From Sphaerimonospora cavernae (lineage in GTDB: Bacteria; Actinomycetota; Actinomycetes; Streptosporangiales; Streptosporangiaceae): DNA of 64,000 bases. A model generated the notes under the pieces. That model saw nothing but the letters and a program-made list of their open reading frames with translations. It had not been told where the DNA came from and did no database searches. Of this stretch, positions 1 through 8,056 are shown one piece after another (the stretch's first letter is position 1; every line of letters starts with the position of its first letter). The stretch spans positions 47,648-111,647 of the forward strand of contig NZ_JBHMQT010000013.1 of assembly GCF_042435035.1 (NCBI RefSeq), written 5' to 3'. A program made the position numbers and the translations under genes.

Positions 1-313
1 TTTCCAATACGTTTTTGACGTTACCGATAGGTGTACCGATAGCTCGTCCATCAGTGCGCCAGGGAGTGAGTAGGCAAGGGCCGACGCAGGATCACCAACG
101 GTGCCGAGCACAGATGAAGCGGTGAGGACACGGGAGCAAAACCGTCCGGGGTGGCCTGCCTGCGGCGGCAGATGAGTGCTCAGGGGCAGAACCCGGCGAT
201 ACGCCGCAAGGCCAGGGACACGCCGGAAGCTCCAACCGCTCGGGTGCTTGAACACGCATGCAAACCTCTGCTACCACGGAGGCGGACTACCACCAGAGAC
301 AAAGGAAACGGAC
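1..313. other. Upstream region of parA
   Basis: No convincing gene is seen in these 313 bases. The region holds a short direct repeat at its left end (annotated separately) and the ribosome binding site of parA (AAAGGAAACG about 5 bases before the ATG at 314). It is the obvious place for the promoter and possibly the partition site of the parA operon, but no clear -35/-10 pair was recognised. Confidence 0.4.
22..42. repeat. Two direct repeats TACCGATAG, period 12
   Basis: TACCGATAG occurs at 22-30 and again at 34-42, exactly 12 bases apart. It lies about 270 bases upstream of parA. Short direct repeats in this position are common as binding sites for partition or replication proteins, but two copies at a window edge are weak evidence; more copies may lie to the left of the window. 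Confidence 0.35.
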
Positions 314-1252
314 ATGAGTCGCCCCGATGGATGGGTTGAGGACGAGGCAGCGCGAGCCGAAGCGCTGAAGCGCGTTATCGCGGTCGTCAACGAGAAGGGA
401 GGAGTGGGCAAGACCTCCATCACGGGCAACCTCGCGGGACAGGCGGCGTCGGCGGGCTACCGCGTACTGGTGGTGGACCTCAACCGTCAGGCCAATCTGG
501 CGCAGGACCTCGGGTATCGGCACAAGCCCGAGGTCGACGACGAAGGGGCGGAACTACTCACGGCCATCATGACGGGCCAGCCCATGACACCCATGAAGGA
601 CATCCGCCCGAACCTGGACGTGATCCCGGGCGGGACCCAGCTCGAGAACCTCACCGGGGTCATGCTGACGCGCATCCAGAACTACGGGGAGACGGCGTTC
701 CTGTCGCTCGCCAAGGTGCTCGCGCCGACGGCAGCGGACTACGACCTGGTGATCATCGACTGTCCGCCCGAGAACACGATCCTGGACGACCTCGCGCTCG
801 GGGCCGCCCGCTGGGTCCTCATCCCGACGAAGAGTGACGACGGTGGGGTGGAGGGCATGCGCCTGGTGGCGCAGCGCTTCGTGAAAGCCCGAAAGATCAA
901 TCCGTCGATCGGGCTCCTCGGCGTGGTCCTGTTCGCCACCGGCACCACCTCCACCCAGATCCACGCGCAGGTCCGGGAGAAGGTCGCGGCGGCGTTCGGC
1001 GGCCAGTCCCCGATGTTCCAGACGCTCATCCGCCACTCGGAGCGGGTCGCGGTCGACTCGCGCAAGGGCCGCCTGGCTCACGAGCTGGAGCAGGCCGCCA
1101 AGGACCAGCCGCAGTGGTGGCAGGCACTGCGGGAAGGCAAGCGAATCGAACGCGTCTCGCCGACCGCGGCCAGCGTCTCCTCCGACTACCAGGCGCTCGC
1201 GGTCGAGGTGCTCAGCGTCCTGGCCACGGCCGAGCAGGAGGCCACGGTATGA
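314..1252 (+). CDS. ParA-family partition ATPase
   Basis: A 312-residue ParA/MinD-type P-loop ATPase that would segregate the replicon. The deviant Walker A motif KGGVGKT is at residues 28-34, followed by a VVDLNRQ strand where ParA proteins carry the A' motif and by IIDCPPE (Walker B region). The ATG at 314 is chosen because it follows AAAGGAAACG and starts six residues before the acidic N-terminal helix; an upstream in-frame ATG at 176 would add a low-complexity extension with no similarity to the family. The stop overlaps the next start (ATGA), so the pair is translationally coupled as in parAB operons. The motif evidence for the family is strong; the assignment to partition rather than another ParA-like role rests on the partner gene and nearby replication genes. 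Confidence 0.93.
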   Translation: MSRPDGWVEDEAARAEALKRVIAVVNEKGGVGKTSITGNLAGQAASAGYRVLVVDLNRQANLAQDLGYRHKPEVDDEGAELLTAIMTGQPMTPMKDIRPNLDVIPGGTQLENLTGVMLTRIQNYGETAFLSLAKVLAPTAADYDLVIIDCPPENTILDDLALGAARWVLIPTKSDDGGVEGMRLVAQRFVKARKINPSIGLLGVVLFATGTTSTQIHAQVREKVAAAFGGQSPMFQTLIRHSERVAVDSRKGRLAHELEQAAKDQPQWWQALREGKRIERVSPTAASVSSDYQALAVEVLSVLATAEQEATV

Positions 1253-2124
1253 GCGACGACCTGTCTTCGATCTTCGGAACGCCCGCGACCGCCCTCGGCG
1301 GCATCCTCTCCAGGAAGGCTCCGTCACCGGCACGTCAGGACCAGCCGGAGGCGGGAGCCGTACGGACCCGGCCCGAGGAGGCGCCTCCCGCCCAAGAGCC
1401 CGCAGCTCCCACAGCGCCCGCGGAGAGCGGCGAGAACGACGCTCCCGCCGTACGCGAGGAACCTGAAGCCGGGCCGGAGCCCGCGAGCGCCTCCGCCGCG
1501 CCGGAGCGGACCCGGGAGGATCACGGGAGCGCCGCGCGTACGGCTCCCCCAGCCAAGGAACGCACCCGCTCCGCGCCCGCCGGGACTGACCGTTCACACG
1601 CCACGCCGACCAAGCCCAAGCGGCCTGCCGCATCCCGTACGGCTCCCGCCGCCCCCGCCATCCGGGAACCGCGTGCCGTACGGCCGGCGCCTCGCCCGCA
1701 GCCCGTGCGGACCGCCGTGCCGGTCGAAGACCTCGACGTGGAGGTCACCTCCCAGTTGTCGGTCTACGTGCTTCCTGAGGCCGTACAGGCGATCCGCCGG
1801 GCCCGCGAAAGCAGTGGACGTCTCAACGCCGAGATCGCGTTCGACGCGATCGACTCCACCCAGGGCCTCCTGCAGCACCTGGTCGAGGCGCGGCAGGTGG
1901 CCCCTCGCTCCGAGGGAAGCCTGTTCCCCGCCCGCCGTGCCGCTCGCCGCGGCCGCCGGCGGATCAGCGAGCAGCAGGCCCGGACGCTGTGGACCATCCA
2001 GATCACCCAGGCCGAGTACCAGGTGCTGAAGGATCTCGTGGCCGAGACCGGAGCCGACTCCGTCAGCCAGCTCGTCTCCGCCGCCATCGAGGCCTACCTC
2101 CTGGACGACGACCCGGCCCGCTGA
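1249..2124 (+). CDS. ParA partner, putative centromere-binding protein with two RHH-like segments
   Basis: A 291-residue protein coupled to parA by an ATGA overlap. Residues 1-25 (IFGTPATALGGIL) may be the ParA-stimulating tail, by analogy with other ParA partners. Residues about 25-155 are a low-complexity Ala/Pro/Glu/Arg linker. The C-terminal half contains two similar blocks, around QLSVYVLPEAVQAIRRA and LWTIQITQAEYQVLKDLV, each with a beta strand followed by two helices as in ribbon-helix-helix proteins; an Arg-rich stretch (RRAARRGRRR) lies between them. No ParB/HTH domain is visible. The likely role is a site-specific DNA binder that acts with ParA, replacing ParB. The family assignment is inference from the operon and predicted fold. 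Confidence 0.75.
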   Translation: MSDDLSSIFGTPATALGGILSRKAPSPARQDQPEAGAVRTRPEEAPPAQEPAAPTAPAESGENDAPAVREEPEAGPEPASASAAPERTREDHGSAARTAPPAKERTRSAPAGTDRSHATPTKPKRPAASRTAPAAPAIREPRAVRPAPRPQPVRTAVPVEDLDVEVTSQLSVYVLPEAVQAIRRARESSGRLNAEIAFDAIDSTQGLLQHLVEARQVAPRSEGSLFPARRAARRGRRRISEQQARTLWTIQITQAEYQVLKDLVAETGADSVSQLVSAAIEAYLLDDDPAR

Positions 2125-2130
2125 CCTGCC

Positions 2131-2270
2131 GCGTGACGATTTCCACGGCCTCGGGGTAGTCGCTCGAGACCGACAGCGCCAAGGGCCAGGTCAGGGCCCA
2201 GGCGTCGTACTCGGCGACGATGGCCTGACAGATCGTCGAGACCGTGGACTTCGACAGTACGGCTCGGGGC
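2131..2270 (-). pseudogene. IS256-type (mutator) transposase remnant
   Basis: Reading on the minus strand, this short stretch encodes LSKSTVSTICQAIVAEYDAW, which resembles the conserved region around the first catalytic segment of IS256-family transposases (SKSTVSRIC...EFxxW). There is no start codon, no DDE triad and no downstream continuation, so only a fragment of roughly 45 codons remains. It sits between the ParA-partner gene and the RidA gene and marks an old insertion. The assignment rests on a short motif. Confidence 0.45.
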
Positions 2271-2289
2271 CGACCTGCCCGGCCAGGGT

Positions 2290-2700
2290 TCAGTCGAGCA
2301 GTGCGGTTGCCTCGACCTCGACGAGCACATCCGGCTCGAAGAGGTAGTCGACACCGATGAGGCTGGCCGGCGGCATGGGAAGCTGGAGGCTGATCTCTTC
2401 GGCGACCGCCTCTACTCCAGCCATGAAGTCGCCGATCTTCTCCGGGTTCCACTGGGTCACGTAGAACGTCAGGCGCAGCACGTCCGCGAACGAGGCGCCC
2501 GCGCCCGCCAGGCCGAGGGCGGCGTTCCGCAGGGCCTGGGCGACCTGCCCGGCAAGATCGCCGGGGGCCACCGGGGTTCCGTCGGCCAGGCGGGCGACCT
2601 GCCCGCTGACATGTACCTGAGTCGTGCCCTTGCCGACGGCCACGTGGTGGTAGGGGGTGGGCTGCATCATGCCTTCCGGCGTGAAGTGCTGGACAGTCAA
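2290..2700 (-). CDS. RidA/YjgF-family protein
   Basis: A 136-residue RidA-like protein (family length about 130). Members are trimeric and hydrolyse reactive enamine/imine intermediates or act on related small molecules; the exact substrate here is unknown. Visible family features are the HVSGQVARLADG strand, the PGDLAGQVAQALRN helix, the ADVLRLTFYV strand and the terminal DVLVEVEATALL strand. The conserved active-site Arg expected before a C-terminal Glu is not obvious, so this may be a Rid subfamily with another role. Start is TTG at 2700, preceded by GAGGAG at a spacing of 8. It is divergent from the HxlR regulator and shares a 79-base intergenic region with a strong operator. Confidence 0.85.
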   Translation of the reverse strand: MTVQHFTPEGMMQPTPYHHVAVGKGTTQVHVSGQVARLADGTPVAPGDLAGQVAQALRNAALGLAGAGASFADVLRLTFYVTQWNPEKIGDFMAGVEAVAEEISLQLPMPPASLIGVDYLFEPDVLVEVEATALLD

Positions 2701-2720
2701 GGCCGTTTCTCCTCCTCAAT

Positions 2721-2743
2721 CTAGGTATCTGTAAGATATCTAG
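2721..2743. promoter_or_regulatory. Operator-like inverted repeat between ridA and hxlR
   Basis: CTAGGTATCT (2721-2730) and AGATATCTAG (2734-2743) form an inverted repeat with 9 of 10 matching positions and a 3-base spacer. It lies in the middle of the 79-base gap between the divergent RidA-like and HxlR genes. HxlR regulators usually bind such dyads next to their own gene and control the divergent partner, so this is the likely HxlR operator. Confidence 0.7.
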
Positions 2744-2779
2744 TACAAGAAGGACACTTCAACGAGACCAGGTTTCACC

Positions 2780-3151
2780 ATGGATACCGACGGCGAACTC
2801 CGCATCGACGCCCCGCACCGCGAGCTCCTCGATCAGGTGCTCGACAAGTGGTCCCTCGGTGTACTCAACGAGCTCTGCGAACACCCCTGCCGCTTCAACG
2901 AGCTCCGCCGAGCCATTCCCGCGGTCACGCAGAAGTCGCTGACCGCCACTCTTCGCCGACTCGAGCGCAACGGGGTGATCGAACGCGAGGTTGTCTCCAC
3001 CCGTCCGGTGGCGGTCAGGTACCGGATCACGCCGCTCGGCAAGACCCTGCGGCAGCCCATTGACGTATTGCTGGCGTGGGCCTCGGAGCACATGCCCAGC
3101 ATCGAACGCGCGCGCGACGCTTTCGATGCGCGGGAAGAGACAAGCCTCTGA
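2780..3151 (+). CDS. HxlR-family transcriptional regulator
   Basis: A 123-residue winged-helix regulator of the HxlR family. Family features in order are the DKWSLGVLNELCEHPCRFNEL helix pair, AVTQKSLTATLRRLERNGVI (recognition helix region) and the wing strand VAVRYRITPLGKTL. No conserved redox cysteine pair is evident, although one Cys precedes RFNEL as in many members. It is divergent from the RidA-like gene with a dyad operator between them, so it probably controls that gene and itself. The ATG at 2780 follows the weak site AGGTTTCACC. A hairpin follows the stop. Confidence 0.9.
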   Translation: MDTDGELRIDAPHRELLDQVLDKWSLGVLNELCEHPCRFNELRRAIPAVTQKSLTATLRRLERNGVIEREVVSTRPVAVRYRITPLGKTLRQPIDVLLAWASEHMPSIERARDAFDAREETSL

Positions 3152-3169
3152 GCCTTCTCCCCTGACCGG

Positions 3170-3187
3170 CCGGGCGTGAGCGCCCGG
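3170..3187 (+). terminator. Hairpin after hxlR
   Basis: CCGGGCG and CGCCCGG form a 7-bp stem with the loop TGAG, 18 bases after the HxlR stop codon, followed by GGTTCCTT. There is no long T tract. Confidence 0.5.
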
Positions 3188-3271
3188 GGTTCCTTGGTAG
3201 TTGGCGCTGAAGATTCAGGCATCCGGTGCCGATAGCGGCCGGCTCAGGGTCGCTTTCGGCGGATGCTAGGG

Positions 3272-3940
3272 CTACCCCAGAGTGAACGCGACATCGATCA
3301 GTGTCATGGCCCCGGTGGCCAGGGCCCCACACACGGCGAGGGTCAGCAGGGCCCAGAGCCGGTCCCGCAGCGAGCGGGCGAGGATGAGCGGAAGCACCAC
3401 CCCGACGGCGATGAAGCACCACCCCGCCGTCGTGCCGGGCCCGCTGTGCGAGTTGGCGGCGCTCGCGAGGGAGAAGAAGTGGGCTCCCTCCATCACCCAC
3501 ACCGACCCGGGGACACCCGCCGCGACGCTGCGCACCCGGCGCCGCCGGTCGGCCAGCAACGCGCCGGCGGCCCCGTAGGCTGGCCCCGCGACGAGGCTGG
3601 CCACGACCCAGATCACCACGGCGGACATTCCCGCGGCGAAACCCCTCAGTTCCGACGTCGCGTAGTACCCGACAACCAGCCCGACCTGGGATACCAGCCC
3701 CGCCACCACGGCACGTGGCCAGCGACCGCGAGCACCCAAACCGACCAGGAAGGCGATCATCACCCAGGGCGAGGCCGAGTTGACCAGCGCATGCCACCCG
3801 CCAGTCAGCACACTCTGCCCGAAGGACGTCAGCGCACCGCCGACCAGTCCGACCACCAGAGCCAGCACACCCAGGAGCCAGGGCGAGCCGAGAGCGGCAC
3901 GGGTGGCATGCATGATCGCCGGACGCTCAGTCGTGGACAC
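3272..3940 (-). CDS. DUF6518-like multi-pass membrane protein
   Basis: A 222-residue membrane protein with about six hydrophobic segments (for example LLGVLALVVGLVGGALTSFG near residues 21-40, WVMIAFLVGLG near 59-70, VVIWVVASLVAGPAYGAAGALL near 108-130, and two near the C-terminus). The overall pattern matches the uncharacterised DUF6518 family of actinobacterial membrane proteins, as far as can be judged by eye. Start is GTG at 3940 with GGAG 9 bases upstream. It stands alone between the HxlR gene and the replication protein. The function is unknown. Confidence 0.65.
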   Translation of the reverse strand: MSTTERPAIMHATRAALGSPWLLGVLALVVGLVGGALTSFGQSVLTGGWHALVNSASPWVMIAFLVGLGARGRWPRAVVAGLVSQVGLVVGYYATSELRGFAAGMSAVVIWVVASLVAGPAYGAAGALLADRRRRVRSVAAGVPGSVWVMEGAHFFSLASAANSHSGPGTTAGWCFIAVGVVLPLILARSLRDRLWALLTLAVCGALATGAMTLIDVAFTLG

Positions 3941-4205
3941 CGGTAGCTACTCCAGACATATCGTTTGCGACGCAGCGGACGAACGCGGACCAACACCAGG
4001 ACCTTCCATGGCACTAGCTCTGCCCCTGACGACCTCCGGCATACCAACGGAGCCGCTCGCCGACTCAGTACTGGTGCCGCTCCTCGTATCTGCTTGAACG
4101 CCCGCGCTCGACGATGAAGCTTCCGGAGGGGGATCCCACTGCGGAACACCTCGCCGATCTCGATACCGCTGTCGCAATCTTGTTCGTGTTCAGAGTAACG
4201 GAAGC

Positions 4206-6242
4206 TCAAGCGGCGGTGCGGCCTGCGTGGGTGAGCCGAGATCGTGCCGCCGCATGGTCGGCACGCCCATCGTCAGCGCGGGGGTAGCGGGCACGGTGGG
4301 CGTACCGGGGCAGTCCGGGCAGGATGAGTCGGCCCTGTCCTGCTGCCTGAGCTCGGGCACGTCGTCGTTTGCCTCGAGCCCGCATCCATTCCTGCTCCGC
4401 GAGCCACCAGCCGTACAGCTCACGCTCGATGGCATAGACGTGCCGGCGACGCTCGCTTCGGCCGAGGGCACCGATGCGACGAGCGGCCAGATCCAGTTGT
4501 CCCGGAGCCGCGCGCCATCCCGGCCGGGGGCGTACGCGTTCCTGGACTAACTCCTGCGCTGCCAGGGTCTCGAGGTGCCGCTGGGTCGTCTGGACGCTGT
4601 AGCCGGTTAACTCCGCCAGTTCTCTTACTTTGTAAATTCCGTCAGGTGAGTCCGCTCCTACCAAAGCTGCGTACGTGTTCGCCGCATGCCGGCCTAAGCC
4701 CTGATCGCTTCGAGCCCGATTCGGGTGAGCGAACACATCGTGAGCGACGCTTTCCCTGCGCTGGCGAAGCTGGGTGCGTAGGGCCTCGCGGGTGCGCCCG
4801 GGAAGGGGGAGGGCCCCTCCCGGGCGCGGGATCGCTTGTGTCCCACCCTGTTCACCAGTCACATTCGTAACAGAAGCCTCGGCGTCTCGGTCAACTGTCC
4901 GGTCTGTGAGTCGCGGCGGCAGGATTCGGTAGCGGTGGGCACGCTGGCCATCACCAGAGGCGGACAGGCTCAGCCATTGGTCCAGGCACAGACGTGTCAG
5001 CGCTCGTGCGGCGGTGCTGCGGCCCATCCCCGTGGCCAAGGCCAGGCGGCGGCAGTCGATCTCGATCTCATCGCTGACCGCGTCCAGCGCGAGTTCCAGC
5101 ACATACTCCAGGGCGCGGCGGTCAGACGGCCCCGCCTGAGTGCTCCACCGTTTCGGAACCGCCTCAATGGCCTGCCGTACGGCCGTGGCCAGCTCGACGA
5201 CGGCGGCCACGCGCTCGGTCCACTCGTCGGTCTCCTCGCCGGGGCGCTGACCGTCGCTGAGGTCGCGCCGCAGGGTCGCCGCGTAGTCCACGGCCCGGCT
5301 CCATTGCCGCCGGATGAGCGCCGCGCGCTCGGCCGTTCCCCGGGGCCGGCCTGCCGACGTCCCGCTACCCTGACGTCGCAGATGGACCAGGCCGGGGGCC
5401 TTCTGGTCACGGTCGAGCAAGGCGGCCACATCCAAGGGGCTCCAGCGGGCCAGCGCGAGCCGTACCAGGATGCGGGCCAGGTGAGCATGCCCGCGCCCGG
5501 GCGGCGGCGTCTGGGCGAGCAGATCGGCCACGTCGCACGGGCGGCGCGTGCCGGCCAGCCGGGGCCCGTGCGGTGTCTGCTCGATCGTCCGTACGGCTTC
5601 CGCCTCGATCTGCTCCGCCTCGACCGGGTCGACGTCCAGTACGACGGCCAGCCGCTCGAGCGCCTCGGCCGCGTTCGGCCTCGCCAGCACGGCGGTGGTC
5701 TCCTCCGGGCTGAGCGGCCGCCCCTGCCGGAGCGGGGTCGACCAGCTTCCGGCGCGGTGCGGAGCGCCCGGCGGCCGGACACAGCCGGTCCGCGGGTTCA
5801 TCAGCGGCGCGATGTCCAGCGACGGCAGGCGGCGAGCGGCGGCCCGGGCCAGCGACCGCACCACGACGGCCGGAGTCGGCCCCACCGGCACCCACACGTG
5901 CATGCCGCCGCCCGGCCCGGACCGGCACACCAGGTGCCGCACGTCGGCCACGTCGAGAAGCTCGACCAGCGCGACCAGGTCGCGGGCCACGTCGCCTCTC
6001 GCGGCGTCGAGATCGAACACCACGAACTGGAACTCGCGCCGGGTGTTCGCGAGGTACCAGGCGTACGGGGCCGCCGGCGGCACGTCGCCGAGACGCACCT
6101 CGGCGGCGTAGGCATGCGCCCACTCGCCCGTTTCGGCGCGTACGTCAACGCGCGCCCGACCACGAGGGGCAAGACGGTACAGAGCCGCATGAAAGGCGGC
6201 TGAATCATCCCGGGGGTAGCTCGCATCGTCGTGAGACGACAC
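4206..6242 (-). CDS. Replication protein with primase-polymerase-like (AEP) domain
   Basis: A 678-residue protein. The N-terminal third looks like an archaeo-eukaryotic primase fold: VVFDLDA (residues 74-80, the hhDhD metal motif), SGPGGGMHVWV (108-118, the sxH motif with His115), then RTGCVRPPGAPHRAGSW (nucleotide-binding strand). Two helix-turn-helix segments follow, LALATGMGRSTAARAL near residue 400 and VRELAELTGYSVQTTQRHL near 560, and the C-terminus is Arg-rich. This order of primase plus winged helices is typical of Rep proteins of actinobacterial plasmids and integrative elements; no helicase P-loop is seen. It probably starts replication of the element. Start is GTG at 6242. The upstream 365 bases are gene-free and rich in hairpins. 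Confidence 0.82.
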   Translation of the reverse strand: MSSHDDASYPRDDSAAFHAALYRLAPRGRARVDVRAETGEWAHAYAAEVRLGDVPPAAPYAWYLANTRREFQFVVFDLDAARGDVARDLVALVELLDVADVRHLVCRSGPGGGMHVWVPVGPTPAVVVRSLARAAARRLPSLDIAPLMNPRTGCVRPPGAPHRAGSWSTPLRQGRPLSPEETTAVLARPNAAEALERLAVVLDVDPVEAEQIEAEAVRTIEQTPHGPRLAGTRRPCDVADLLAQTPPPGRGHAHLARILVRLALARWSPLDVAALLDRDQKAPGLVHLRRQGSGTSAGRPRGTAERAALIRRQWSRAVDYAATLRRDLSDGQRPGEETDEWTERVAAVVELATAVRQAIEAVPKRWSTQAGPSDRRALEYVLELALDAVSDEIEIDCRRLALATGMGRSTAARALTRLCLDQWLSLSASGDGQRAHRYRILPPRLTDRTVDRDAEASVTNVTGEQGGTQAIPRPGGALPLPGRTREALRTQLRQRRESVAHDVFAHPNRARSDQGLGRHAANTYAALVGADSPDGIYKVRELAELTGYSVQTTQRHLETLAAQELVQERVRPRPGWRAAPGQLDLAARRIGALGRSERRRHVYAIERELYGWWLAEQEWMRARGKRRRARAQAAGQGRLILPGLPRYAHRARYPRADDGRADHAAARSRLTHAGRTAA

Positions 6243-6332
6243 ACCCGAAAACGGGCATGCTGCACTACCTGGACGGCCATCGGCTATTGTTGGCTCCAGT
6301 ACTAAGGCACCGTTTCACGGCGCGCAAAGGGG

Positions 6333-6357
6333 GCCGGTCGGCAAACCGGCGCTTTTT
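6333..6357 (+). terminator. Hairpin plus T tract upstream of rep
   Basis: GCCGGT (6333-6338) and ACCGGC (6345-6350) enclose a 6-base loop and are followed by GCTTTTT. Read on the plus strand this looks like an intrinsic terminator. Since both neighbouring genes run on the minus strand it may instead belong to the origin or to a small antisense RNA. Confidence 0.45.
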
Positions 6358-6569
6358 GTGAAGTTGTGGCAGCTCAGAGCTGCTCCAGCACTCGCTCCGG
6401 GAACTACTCGCTCCCGGCGGCGCAGCGGCGTGATTCTCGTTAGGCGGCTCCGTTTCTTCCCCGGTGCCGGCTGGCAAGACCGGCTCTTTGGGGGAGTTGG
6501 GGTGTGGTGTGAGTAGTCCGCCCGTGGTTGGCGCCTCAGCAGCGGACTTCTCTGAAGTTGGTGGGCTAC

Positions 6570-6591
6570 GCCCCGGCCAGTGTGCCGGGGC
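6570..6591 (-). terminator. Hairpin after the CopG-like gene
   Basis: GCCCCGGC (6570-6577) and GCCGGGGC (6584-6591) form an 8-bp stem with loop CAGTGT, 16 bases beyond the stop of the CopG-like gene on the minus strand. No T tract follows. Confidence 0.5.
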
Positions 6592-6607
6592 CATCTGCCC
6601 TATGTGA

Positions 6608-6820
6608 TCAAATCAGCGGGTCCTTCTGAGCAGGGTCGTAGCTTTCGCGGGCGAGCGGGTCCATCTCGATCAACCGTTCCAGGTACATGCTGAGCGAGAC
6701 CCCGCGGCGGGCGGCAGCCAGGTCATATCGGTCTCTGACGTGCACGGGCACCCGGGTCTGGAGCGGGGTGTAGTCACCCGCTCCCCGGTGCCTCTGCAGT
6801 CGTCCTACAATCGCGGCCAT
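6608..6820 (-). CDS. Small CopG/RHH-like DNA-binding protein
   Basis: A 70-residue protein. After a basic N-terminus (GRLQRHRGAG) it has PLQTRVPVHVRDRYDLAAARRGVSLS, which fits a ribbon-helix-helix strand and first helix, then MYLERLIEMDPLAR as the second helix. Start ATG 6820 is preceded by GGAAGGATCTCCCGC, a good ribosome binding site; a longer reading frame to 7057 has no support. Its place beside the rep gene suggests copy control or partition. No toxin gene is adjacent. The fold is inferred from pattern only. Confidence 0.68.
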   Translation of the reverse strand: MAAIVGRLQRHRGAGDYTPLQTRVPVHVRDRYDLAAARRGVSLSMYLERLIEMDPLARESYDPAQKDPLI

Positions 6821-7078
6821 GCGGGAGATCCTTCCAGATCGCTCTGCTGGTGCATGCAAGAAGTACAGCGTGTCGCGGGAAAACTTTTTACCGTTACGAG
6901 AAAGCGACTCGGCCCGCTGCCCGTCATGTCCCGTTCGCCCCTTCACGTGAGGCTGACGAGCACGAGCGCGGATCGAATCACCCTCAGCACAGCGGCCGGA
7001 ACCGCGTGGTGACGGCTGGTGTTCACCTTGATTGAGTACGTTAGCGTGCCTGCTCAAGTCCGTGGATCTCCTTTCTGA

Positions 7079-8056
7079 TCAGGGGAGTGGTTTTATCCAC
7101 CGCTTCGGCCGGGGCTTCACCGCGAGGTGGTGCTTCAGGGTGGGGTTGGCGAGGGGGCGGGTGAAGCCGACGATGTTGCCGCGGGAGCCGTACGCGGTGA
7201 TGTTGATCGGGCCGCACCGGGTGCAGCGGGCCTCGACGGCCTGGCCGCCTCCGATGACGAGGGCGACGTGCCCGGGACGGCCGGGGCCGTTGCCGGGGCC
7301 GGAGGAGAAGAACACCAAGTCGCCGGGCCGCTCCTGTCCGGCCGGGACGCGGACGCCGAAGGGCCACTGCTCGAACGTCGTGCGCGGGATGGTCACGCCC
7401 GCCGTCTTGTACGCGGCGTAGACGATGCCCGAGCAGTCGTACCCGGCCGGGCCGGTCCCGCCCCAGACGTACGGCTTGCCGATCTGCCTGCGGGCGTAGG
7501 CGATGACCGCCTCGACGAGGTCGCCGCCGACGGCAGGGGCGGTCGCGGTGCCGTACGCGGCGGCCTGCGCGAGCACCCGGTCGACGTACCACCAGGCGTG
7601 GTTGTAGGCGAACAACGCCCGCCGCACATCCGTGGCCGCGCCCGAGACGCACAGATAGGCCGCCGCGCTGTGGATCGCGTCCGCGGGGTCGTCGATGTCG
7701 GTACGGCTGTCGCCGTTCCCGTCGACCGCGTGCGCGGCGAACGTGACCGGCAGGAACTGCATCGGCCCGCGCGCCCCGGCCGAGTTCGGCCGCCGGGAGG
7801 CGAGGTTGCGACCATGGTCGGACTCGACCTTCCCCACGGCCGCCAGCACCGTCCACGACAGGCCCGGACAGGTCTGCGCCGCGTCCATGTACCAGCGCAG
7901 GTACTCCGGCGGAATGTCCTTGAGCGCCAGCTCACTCGGCGCCGCCTCCCCGGCCTGACCACCGGTCGGGGACTGGGCAAGGGTGAACACGACGATCAGC
8001 AGCGGGACCGTGAACACGGCCACGCCGGCGACAACCGCCCAACGCCACCCGCCCAT
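7079..8056 (-). CDS. Bifunctional lytic transglycosylase / NlpC-P60 peptidase (conjugation wall hydrolase)
   Basis: A 325-residue cell-wall hydrolase. One N-terminal membrane segment (VVAGVAVFTVPLLIVVFTL) is followed by an SLT domain with the catalytic Glu in AAVGKVESDHG and the SAGARGPMQFLP motif. The second half is an NlpC/P60 domain: PYVWGG, the nucleophile Cys in GYDCSGIVYAAYK, and the His in RPGHVALVIGGG. Such two-domain enzymes (VirB1/TcpG/CwlT-like) open the peptidoglycan for Gram-positive type IV secretion. ATG at 8056 is chosen because it overlaps the stop of the upstream lipoprotein gene by one base (TGATG); a GTG 10 codons earlier would lie inside that gene. It forms an operon with the lipoprotein and faces away from the main transfer genes. 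Confidence 0.93.
   Translation of the reverse strand: MGGWRWAVVAGVAVFTVPLLIVVFTLAQSPTGGQAGEAAPSELALKDIPPEYLRWYMDAAQTCPGLSWTVLAAVGKVESDHGRNLASRRPNSAGARGPMQFLPVTFAAHAVDGNGDSRTDIDDPADAIHSAAAYLCVSGAATDVRRALFAYNHAWWYVDRVLAQAAAYGTATAPAVGGDLVEAVIAYARRQIGKPYVWGGTGPAGYDCSGIVYAAYKTAGVTIPRTTFEQWPFGVRVPAGQERPGDLVFFSSGPGNGPGRPGHVALVIGGGQAVEARCTRCGPINITAYGSRGNIVGFTRPLANPTLKHHLAVKPRPKRWIKPLP

Larger units (their letters stand above)
6243..6607. other. Gene-free, hairpin-rich region upstream of rep (candidate origin)
   Basis: No gene is supported here. The region contains four inverted repeats: GCCGGT/ACCGGC (6333-6350), GCAGCT/AGCTGC (6369-6383), AGTCCGC/GCGGACT (6515-6548) and GCCCCGGC/GCCGGGGC (6570-6591). 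Its position next to the primase-type Rep gene makes it a candidate origin and rep promoter region, but no iteron array or AT-rich block was recognised. Confidence 0.4.

Noticed and set aside
3941..4205. Plus-strand frame from ATG 4111 (MKLPEGDPTAEHLADLDTAV) running into the rep gene end
   Set aside because: The first 25 residues look protein-like, but it overlaps the rep 3' end on the other strand, has no family and the remainder is Arg/Ala/Ser-rich noise.
6265..6594. Minus-strand frame of 109 codons upstream of rep
   Set aside because: Composition is Pro/Ser/Arg-rich, no family, and the region is full of inverted repeats; better seen as non-coding.
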